Shown here in pieces: positions 6,237 to 11,455 of a stretch of DNA of 11,455 nt. The first letter of the stretch is position 1; the number at the start of each line of letters is the position of its first letter. Made by a program: the position numbers and the translations under genes. The stretch comes from an uncultured Actinoplanes sp. (GTDB lineage Bacteria > Actinomycetota > Actinomycetes > Mycobacteriales > Micromonosporaceae), in contig CAKUMG010000096.1 of the NCBI GenBank assembly GCA_934667465.1, positions 1 to 11,455 of the forward strand. The letters run 5' to 3'. A model generated the notes under the pieces. The model saw only the letters and a list, made by a program, of their open reading frames with translations. It made no database searches and was not told where the DNA came from.

Positions 6237-8461
6237 CCGTCTCCTCCGTCGGACGCGAGACCGACCGGGTCGACGGCCGGGTCAAGGTCACCGGCGCGGC
6301 CTCCTACGCCGCCGACCACCCGCTGCCGGACCTCGCCCACGCCGCCGTCGTCACCAGCACCATCGCCCGGGGCCGCGTCCTGGCCCTGGACGTCACCGCC
6401 GCGCGGTCCGCACCCGGGGTCCTCGCCGTCTACCACCCGGACGACAACCTGCGGCTCATCACCCCGTCGCCCACCTCGCCCGTGGGGATCGTGGAGAACT
6501 TCGTGCCGTTGCAGGACCACGAGATCCGCTACCGCGGGCAGGCCATAGCCGTCGTGGTCGCCGAGACCGCCGAGCAGGCGCGCGACGCCGCGGCGCTGGT
6601 CACCGCCCGCTACGAGGCGACGGCCGCCCGCACCTCGCTCGCGGCCGGCAGCCCCGGACAGACGCCCGTGTTCCCGCCCGAGTTCGGCTTCGCCGCGCCG
6701 GACCTGACCCTGCTCGCCCCCGGTGTCGGCTCCATCGACGCGGCCCTGGCCGGCAGCGACGTGGTCGTCGAGGGCACGTTCCACCACCCGATCCAGCACC
6801 ACGTCGCCATGGAACCGCACGCCGCCACCGCCCGGTGGAACGCCGGCGGCACCGAGGTGACCGTCTGGACCGGGTCGCAGGCGCCCGGCATGGCCACCCA
6901 GCTGCTCGGCCCCCGGCTCGGCATCCCGCCCGCCTCGGTGCGGGTCGTCTGCACCTGGACCGGCGGCGGCTTCGGCAGCCGGGTCCGGTCCTGGAACGAC
7001 TCGATCATCGCCGCCGGCGCCGCCCGCCGACTCGGCCGTCCCGTCGAGCTCACGCTGACCCGGGAACAGGTGTTCACCATGGTCGGCCACCGCGCCCAGG
7101 TCATCCAGACGGTCCGGCTCGGTGCGACCCGCGCCGGCGTCCTGACGGCGCTCAGCCACGAAGCCGACGCGGAGATGCCGGCCGTCGGCGGGTGGCCGCA
7201 GCTGCCGACCGCCGACACCTCCGACGCGCTCTACCGGACCCCGAACCTGCACCTGCGCCAGCGCTGGGTCACCCTGGACCTGCCGCCGACCTGGGCGATG
7301 CGCGGCCCGAACGAGGCCGCAGGCGCGTTCGCGCTGGAGACCGCGATGGACGAGCTCGCCGTCGCCACCGGAGTCGACCCGGTCGAGCTGCGGCTGCGCA
7401 ACTACGCCACGATCATGCCGGGCACCGGCCGGCCCTTCTCCAGCAAGCACCTCGACGACTGCTACCGCGTCGGCGCCCGCCGCTTCGGCTGGCCGGCCCG
7501 CCGCCGGGAACCCGGCAGCCGCACCGACGGCGACTGGCTGATCGGCGTGGGCATGGCGTCGGCGATCTATCCGGGCAGCCGGATGGCCGTCGCCACCGCC
7601 GTCGAGCTGCGCGCCGACGACACCGCCGTCGTGTCCACCGCGACCAGCGACATGGGCACCGGCTCGCTCACGATGCTCGCCGTCGCCGGCGCCGACCGCC
7701 GCGGCATCCCGGTCCGGAAGGTGACCCCGCGCCTCGGCGACTCCGCGCTGCCGCCGGGAGCCGTCGCCGCGGCCTCCCAGGTCACGGCGAGCACCGTGCC
7801 GTCGATCCACGCCGCCGCCGGCTACGCGATCCGCGAACTGATCCGGCTCGCGGTGACCGAGCGGCGCTCACCCTGGCACGGCACCCACCCGGCCGGGCTC
7901 CGCTACGCCGGCGGCAGCCTGCACGGGGACGGCCGCTCGCTCACCTTCGGGCGGCTGCTGGCCACGATCGGCCGGGACAGCGTCGTCGTGCAGAAGCTGA
8001 CCCAGCCCGAGCCCTCGCAGTACGAGTTCCACAGCTTCGGCGCCCACTTCTGCGAGGTCCGGGTCCACCGCCTCACCCGCGAACCCCGGGTCACCCGGTT
8101 CACCACCGTCGTGGACGCCGGGCGGATCGTCAACGCCCAGACCGCCCGCAGCCAGCTCGTCGGCGGCGTCGTCTTCGGCATCGGGCAGGCGCTGCTCGAG
8201 GAGGACCCCCTCGAAACCGCGACCGGGCGCCTGGCGGCCGGGAATCTGGCCGACTACCTGGTGCCCGTCAACGCCGACATCCCGGACATCGACGTGTCCT
8301 GGCTGGACCGGCCCGACCCGCACGTCGGCGGCCTGGGCAGCCGCGGGCTCGGCGAGCTCGGCACGGTGGGCTCGGCCGCCGCGGTCGGCAACGCCATCTA
8401 CGACGCCACCGGCATCCGGGTCCGCGAAACACCCATCACCCTGGACAAACTGCTGCGGTGA
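6233..8461 (+). CDS. Molybdopterin-binding catalytic subunit, xanthine dehydrogenase family (PaoC/YagR-like)
   Basis: The 742-residue large subunit hydroxylates the substrate at a molybdopterin cytosine or guanine dinucleotide centre. An N-terminal aldehyde oxidase/xanthine dehydrogenase a/b-hammerhead domain (about 12-130, with RVDGRVKVTGAASYAAD) is followed by the Mo-binding domain. Landmarks: WTGSQAPGMATQLLG, the GGGFGSR loop (Gly244-Arg250), MRGPNEAAGAFALE with Arg357, MGTGSLTMLAV, and GLGSRGLGELGT, whose Glu708 fits the catalytic base. The length is close to that of E. coli PaoC, so the gene looks complete. AGGAG at 6223-6227 supports the ATG start. It lies in one operon with the FAD subunit and the truncated neighbours. 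No signal peptide is seen here; in PaoABC the Tat signal is on the small subunit, whose N-terminus is lost in this window. Confidence 0.94.
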   Translation: MTVSSVGRETDRVDGRVKVTGAASYAADHPLPDLAHAAVVTSTIARGRVLALDVTAARSAPGVLAVYHPDDNLRLITPSPTSPVGIVENFVPLQDHEIRYRGQAIAVVVAETAEQARDAAALVTARYEATAARTSLAAGSPGQTPVFPPEFGFAAPDLTLLAPGVGSIDAALAGSDVVVEGTFHHPIQHHVAMEPHAATARWNAGGTEVTVWTGSQAPGMATQLLGPRLGIPPASVRVVCTWTGGGFGSRVRSWNDSIIAAGAARRLGRPVELTLTREQVFTMVGHRAQVIQTVRLGATRAGVLTALSHEADAEMPAVGGWPQLPTADTSDALYRTPNLHLRQRWVTLDLPPTWAMRGPNEAAGAFALETAMDELAVATGVDPVELRLRNYATIMPGTGRPFSSKHLDDCYRVGARRFGWPARRREPGSRTDGDWLIGVGMASAIYPGSRMAVATAVELRADDTAVVSTATSDMGTGSLTMLAVAGADRRGIPVRKVTPRLGDSALPPGAVAAASQVTASTVPSIHAAAGYAIRELIRLAVTERRSPWHGTHPAGLRYAGGSLHGDGRSLTFGRLLATIGRDSVVVQKLTQPEPSQYEFHSFGAHFCEVRVHRLTREPRVTRFTTVVDAGRIVNAQTARSQLVGGVVFGIGQALLEEDPLETATGRLAAGNLADYLVPVNADIPDIDVSWLDRPDPHVGGLGSRGLGELGTVGSAAAVGNAIYDATGIRVRETPITLDKLLR

Positions 8462-8486
8462 CGGGTCCGCCCGGGGAAGGGGGATC

Positions 8487-8576
8487 GAGGTCCACCTCGA
8501 GCCCGGCGTCGGCGAAGCAGCCCTTCTCGCGGGCCACCCACACGAAGGCGTCGCGCCCCGCGGCCCCGAACGGGCC
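8487..8576 (-). pseudogene. Fragment of an ABC-transporter substrate-binding protein (NMT1/SsuA-like)
   Basis: The 124-bp gap between the Mo subunit stop and the MFS stop contains, on the minus strand, 30 codons reading GPFGAAGRDAFVWVAREKG followed by CFADAGLEVDL. This is the typical first strand-helix of periplasmic binding proteins of the NMT1/THI5 and sulfonate/nitrate type (a VAxEKGxFxxxGL-x-V pattern). There is no start codon, no lipoprotein signal, and no continuation; the frame drifts into DPPSPGGP and the end of the Mo gene. I infer a leftover of a larger gene. Chance similarity cannot be excluded at this length. Confidence 0.5.
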
Positions 8577-8585
8577 GGGCTGCGC

Positions 8586-9743
8586 TCAGGCGTCGCGCCG
8601 CGCGACCGCGGCCCGGCCGGCCAGCGCCGCGACCGCACCGGCGGCGACCAGGAGGGCGAGCACCCCGAAGCCGTACGTGCGGGTGGCGAGCGACGCGACG
8701 CCGGCGACCAGCAGCGGTCCCCCGGCGTCGCCCAGTTCGCGGCCGAGCTCGGCGGAGCCCATCGTCTGCCCGAGCCGCGCCTCGGGGGTGCTCGCCGCGA
8801 GCGCCGCGAAGCCCAGCGGCGTGATCAGCCCGGTGCCGACGCCGATCAGCGCGGCACCGGCGAGGACCCCCGCGAGGCCGGGCAGCATGGCCGCCGCCAG
8901 GCCCGCGGCGGTGAGGGCCAAGCCGGCGCCGAGTCCCGTACGGGTGCTCAACCGCCCCTCGTCGACCGCGCGGCCCGCCCGCGGTTGCACGATCGCGGCG
9001 CACAAGGCGAGCAGTGACACGGCGGCGCCGGTGGCCAGCGTGCCCAGCCCGGCGGCGCGACCGGTGACCGGCAGGAACCCGACGCCTACCGACAGGGCCG
9101 CGGTGGCGGCGGCGAGCGCGGCGGTCGGTGCCAGGAACGCGGGATCGGCCAGCCGGCGGGCCAGGTCGACGACGGTCTGCCGGACCTTGGGCAGCGGCGG
9201 CACGACCGGCACGGCCACCAGGGCCCAGACGGCGACACCCGCGCCGAGCACCGCGAGCACGACGAACAGCAGCCACAGGCCGCCGGCCCACACGAGCACG
9301 CCACCGAGCAGCGGGCCGAGCGTGTAGCCGAGCGACTTCCAGAACCCGTACGAGCCGAAGGCCCTGCCGTGCCGTGCGGCGGGGTTGAGCCGGGCGACCA
9401 GCGCGGACGCGGCCGGCGAGAACGCGGACGCGGCGGCGCCCTGCCCGAGCCGCGCCGCCCACAACCACCCGGGGCTGTCGGCGACGACGTAGACCAGCGA
9501 CGCCGCCGCGAACGCGATCAGCCCGCCGATCAGCACCGGTCGCGGCCCGACCCGGTCGGCGAGGGTGCCGAAGACCGGCTTGAGGAGCACCTCCGCGCCG
9601 TCGTACAGGGCGAGCAGCCCGCCGAGAACGAGCAGCGAGGTGACCGCGCCGCCTGCGAACCCGCCCAGGTTGGCGGCGATGCCGTGCGCACCGAACGCGG
9701 TGGTGAAACCGGCCGCGTACAGCGGCCACATCTGCCGGTTCAT
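8586..9743 (-). CDS. Major facilitator superfamily transporter
   Basis: A 385-residue integral membrane protein with about 12 hydrophobic helices in two six-helix halves. Each half has a long loop after helix 2 or 8. The MFS signature lies between TM2 and TM3 as KPVFGTLADRVGPRPVLIGG, with a weaker counterpart QPRAGRAVDEGRLSTRTGL in the second half. A cytoplasmic central loop (about 185-205) has VRQTVVDLARRLADP. The start is taken at ATG 9743 (MNRQMWPLY) because GGGAG lies 5 nt before it. The GTG at 9749 overlaps that ribosome site and is less likely. The composition resembles drug or metabolite exporters, but the substrate cannot be told from sequence. It lies 72 bp downstream of the TauE/SafE gene on the same strand, with a tandem-repeat tract in that gap. 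Confidence 0.9.
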   Translation of the reverse strand: MNRQMWPLYAAGFTTAFGAHGIAANLGGFAGGAVTSLLVLGGLLALYDGAEVLLKPVFGTLADRVGPRPVLIGGLIAFAAASLVYVVADSPGWLWAARLGQGAAASAFSPAASALVARLNPAARHGRAFGSYGFWKSLGYTLGPLLGGVLVWAGGLWLLFVVLAVLGAGVAVWALVAVPVVPPLPKVRQTVVDLARRLADPAFLAPTAALAAATAALSVGVGFLPVTGRAAGLGTLATGAAVSLLALCAAIVQPRAGRAVDEGRLSTRTGLGAGLALTAAGLAAAMLPGLAGVLAGAALIGVGTGLITPLGFAALAASTPEARLGQTMGSAELGRELGDAGGPLLVAGVASLATRTYGFGVLALLVAAGAVAALAGRAAVARRDA

Positions 9744-9758
9744 CGGCACTCCCGGCAG

Positions 9759-9838
9759 GTCGTCACGTCAGTGCTCGCACAGACGTCGCCACGTCAGTGG
9801 CTGGACAGAACGTCGTCATGTCAGTGCCTGCACAAAAT
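9759..9838. repeat. Three tandem 26-27-bp direct repeats at the exporter 3' end
   Basis: Units lie at 9759-9784, 9785-9811 and 9812-9838, with shared core GTCGYCAYGTCAGTG followed by a variable stretch ending in ACARAM. The third unit contains the stop codon (9816-9818) and last six codons (VQALT region) of the exporter gene. The other two are degenerate copies in the non-coding gap before the MFS gene. On the minus strand the units read as successive versions of the exporter terminus (VQALT, VQPLT, VRALT). They may be iterated protein-binding sites in front of the MFS gene or a minisatellite made by slippage. Confidence 0.8.
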
Positions 9839-10595
9839 AGAGCACGGCCAGGGCCGTCGCCAAACCGCCGAGCAGCAGCCGCAGCGCTCGTTCCGGCAGC
9901 CGGGGCTGCAGCCGGGCGCCGAGATAGCCGCCGATGAGCCCGCCGGCGCCGCAGAGCAGCCCGAGCGTCCAGTGCGGGGCGATGTCCCCGCTGGTGGTCA
10001 GGGCGAGGATGCCGTACGTGACCGCGCCCGCCCCGGACGTCACGAACGTGCACGCCAGCGCGGCGGGCGCGATCGCCCTCATCGGCGTGCCGCGCCCGGC
10101 GAGGATCGGCCCGAGCAGCGACCCGCCCCCGATCCCGTAGATCCCGCCGACCGCACCGACCGCCACGCCGAGCCCCAGCATCGTGCGCCGCCCCAGCGGC
10201 GGCCGGTCCCGGCTCCCCGGGCGCGCGGCCCGCACCATCAGCCACACCCCCAGCGGCAGCAGCACCACGGCGACCACGAGCCGGAACACCCGCGGCCCGG
10301 GGATCGCGAACACCCGGATGCACGCCCCGGCCACGACCCCGGGCAGCGTCCCGGCCAGCAGCAGCCGCGTCAACGGCCCGCCCAGCCCCCCGGCCCGCCG
10401 GTAGCGGGCCAGCGCGCCGGGCCCGGCGACCACGTTGTACAGCAGGTTGGTGGGCGTCACGGCCGGGCTGGGCACGTGCAGGATGCTGAGCTGCACGGGC
10501 AGCAGGAACACGGCGCCGGAGACCCCCACCGGCGCGGTGACCAGCGAGATCACCAACCCCGCCGCGAACCCGGCGAGCCCGGTCTCCCAGCTCAC
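9816..10595 (-). CDS. Sulfite exporter TauE/SafE-family membrane protein
   Basis: A 259-residue protein with about eight hydrophobic segments arranged as two repeats, typical of the TauE/SafE (DUF81) family of putative anion or organosulfur exporters. The family's glycine-rich motifs appear at the start of each half: APVGVSGAVFLLPVQ (about 21-35), followed by VTPTNLLYNVVAG, and GGIYGIGGGSLLGPIL in the second half. A basic cytoplasmic loop near residues 122-135 (RAARPGSRDRPPLGRR) separates the halves. The GTG start at 10595 has GGGAG about 5 nt upstream, and no better ATG gives the first helix. The C-terminus ends in YFVQALT inside the tandem repeat tract. It is probably cotranscribed with the MFS gene. 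The substrate is unknown; sulfite or sulfonate would be an extrapolation from the family name only. Confidence 0.9.
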   Translation of the reverse strand: MSWETGLAGFAAGLVISLVTAPVGVSGAVFLLPVQLSILHVPSPAVTPTNLLYNVVAGPGALARYRRAGGLGGPLTRLLLAGTLPGVVAGACIRVFAIPGPRVFRLVVAVVLLPLGVWLMVRAARPGSRDRPPLGRRTMLGLGVAVGAVGGIYGIGGGSLLGPILAGRGTPMRAIAPAALACTFVTSGAGAVTYGILALTTSGDIAPHWTLGLLCGAGGLIGGYLGARLQPRLPERALRLLLGGLATALAVLYFVQALT

Positions 10596-10615
10596 CCGCG
10601 CTCCCGTCCCGCGCC

Positions 10616-10635
10616 GGCCGGCCCCTCGGCCGGCC
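10616..10635. repeat. GC hairpin between dehydrogenase and exporter genes
   Basis: GGCCGGCC is repeated 4 bp apart (loop CCTC), and each arm is itself palindromic, giving an 8-bp all-GC stem. On the minus strand it lies after the dehydrogenase stop (10726) and about 10 nt before the exporter ribosome site. It has no T-run, so it is not a canonical intrinsic terminator. It could still attenuate transcription or hinder translation of the exporter gene. Confidence 0.4.
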
Positions 10636-10703
10636 CGCCGGACAGCCTCTCGTGCGGCCCGCCGGACAGCCCCTCTTCCGGCCCGCCGTCCGGCCCGTCA
10701 CTG
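10632..10703. repeat. Three 24-bp direct repeats in the exporter-dehydrogenase gap
   Basis: The units are 10632-10655, 10656-10679 and 10680-10703. The first two agree at 21 of 24 positions and share GGCCCGCCGGACAGCC. The third keeps the first nine bases, then diverges. They form most of the 130-bp non-coding gap (10596-10725), which holds no gene that I can see. They overlap the right arm of the GC hairpin. Confidence 0.7.
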
Positions 10704-10725
10704 CGATGCGCCGATGCCCCGTTGT

Positions 10726-11455
10726 TCATGTGCGGAGGTGGGAGGCGCCGTTGAGGTCGAGGACGGCGCCGGAGGCCCAGACCGCGCCGGGCGAGGTCAG
10801 GTACACCACGGCCGCGGCGACCTCCTCGGGGGTGCCGACCCGGCCGAACGGGCTCTGCCCCAGCACCGCCGCCCCCTCGGGCCCGGCGAGCTTGGCGGCC
10901 TGCCGCTCGGTGCCGACGAAGCCCGGCGCGACCGAGCAGACCGCGATGCCGTGCGGCGCCAGGGCGACCGCCATCGACTGCCCGAACGCGTGCAGCCCCG
11001 CCTTCGCCGCCCCGTAGGCCGGGAAGTCGGGCTCACCCCGGAACGCCCCGCGCGAGCCGATGTTGACGATGCTGCCGCCCGCGCCCCGGTCGATCAGGTG
11101 CCGCGCGACGCAGAACGTGACGTTGGCGGCCCCGAGCAGGTCGACGTCCAGCATGCGCCGCCAGGATTCCTGCCATTGCTCGTACGGGACCTCGGCGATC
11201 GCATGCCGGTTGCCCGGCCCGGGCGCGACGGCCGCGTTGTTGACCAGCACCTCGACCCCGCCCAGCGCCGCGACCGCATCGTCCACGATGCCCGCCGCCC
11301 GGGCGGGATCGCTGATGTCACCGCCCACCAGCGCGTGCCCGTCACCGGGTAGCAGCGCGAGGGTCTCCTCGGCGGCCGCCCGCCCGCTCGCGTAGTGCAC
11401 CGCCACGCGATCCCCGCGCCCGGCGAGCGCCACGGCGATCGCCCGCCCGATCCCC
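10726..11455 (-). CDS. Short-chain dehydrogenase/reductase (SDR), 5' end outside window
   Basis: A classical Rossmann-fold NAD(P)-dependent oxidoreductase. 242 residues are visible, and the frame is open to the window edge, where GIG of the TGxxxGIG cofactor motif can be read. About 10-15 N-terminal residues are missing, giving a normal length near 255. Other motifs: GGDISDP, VLVNNAAVAPG (NNAG equivalent), catalytic Ser in VNIGSRGAF, and the YxxxK pair in PAYGAAKAGLHAF (Tyr codon 11014-11016). The C-terminal family segment is FGRVGTPEEVAAAVVYLTS, with ASGAVLDLNG. The usual catalytic-tetrad Asn position (LDVNLLG) reads LDVDLLG, with Asp encoded at 11140-11142. The substrate is not identifiable. 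It lies upstream of the exporter on the same strand, separated by a repeat-rich gap of 130 bp. Confidence 0.92.
   Translation of the reverse strand, partial: GIGRAIAVALAGRGDRVAVHYASGRAAAEETLALLPGDGHALVGGDISDPARAAGIVDDAVAALGGVEVLVNNAAVAPGPGNRHAIAEVPYEQWQESWRRMLDVDLLGAANVTFCVARHLIDRGAGGSIVNIGSRGAFRGEPDFPAYGAAKAGLHAFGQSMAVALAPHGIAVCSVAPGFVGTERQAAKLAGPEGAAVLGQSPFGRVGTPEEVAAAVVYLTSPGAVWASGAVLDLNGASHLRT

Noticed and set aside
8485..8500. Inverted repeat TCGAGGT-CC-ACCTCGA as a terminator between convergent genes
   Set aside because: The loop is only 2 nt and there is no T-run. The bases are explained by the GLEVDL codons of the binding-protein fragment.
5935..9327. A 1130-codon open frame on the plus strand across the Mo subunit and MFS genes
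   Set aside because: It lies out of frame over genes with clear motifs on both strands. Its product is Arg/Pro/Gly-rich low complexity, as expected from GC-rich shadow frames.
9759..10703. Short repeats in two gaps as a CRISPR array
   Set aside because: The units are contiguous without unique spacers, are imperfect, and no cas gene is present.

Overview
The window is very GC-rich, with codon third positions almost always G or C, frequent GTG starts, and long open frames on the antisense of nearly every gene. The proteins look actinobacterial: an LtsA/AsnB-type asparagine synthase and an OmpR/HAMP-kinase pair. I infer a filamentous actinomycete, possibly Micromonosporaceae such as Actinoplanes; the genus is a guess.

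Left part (1-4457): a glutamine-hydrolysing asparagine synthase gene runs leftward off the window. It is divergent from a two-component system, an OmpR-type regulator followed by a HAMP sensor kinase with a 4-bp GTGA overlap. The 158-bp divergent region carries 11-bp-spaced GTG(A/G) repeats and two widely spaced inverted copies of a 10-mer. It is a good candidate operator for the regulator.

Middle part (4472-8576): a molybdenum hydroxylase cluster of the PaoABC/YagTSR (periplasmic aldehyde oxidoreductase-like) type. The FAD/[4Fe-4S] subunit and the molybdopterin subunit are intact. They are surrounded by stumps of other genes: an enoyl-CoA hydratase lacking its middle, a [2Fe-2S] subunit lacking its N-terminal ferredoxin half, a 33-residue start of an XdhC/PaoD-type cofactor chaperone, and a 30-residue piece of an NMT1/SsuA-like substrate-binding protein. 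The pieces remain well conserved, so the deletions are recent or are assembly artefacts. As written, the enzyme would lack one Fe-S cluster and its maturation factor. This is the most unusual aspect of the window.

Right part (8586-11455): three leftward genes, a 12-TM MFS transporter, a TauE/SafE-type exporter and a short-chain dehydrogenase cut by the window end. The gap between the two transporters holds three tandem 26-27-bp repeats that begin inside the last codons of the exporter gene. The gap between the exporter and the dehydrogenase holds a GC hairpin and three 24-bp degenerate repeats. I see no tRNA, rRNA, insertion sequence, CRISPR array or phage gene, and no convincing new multi-gene system.
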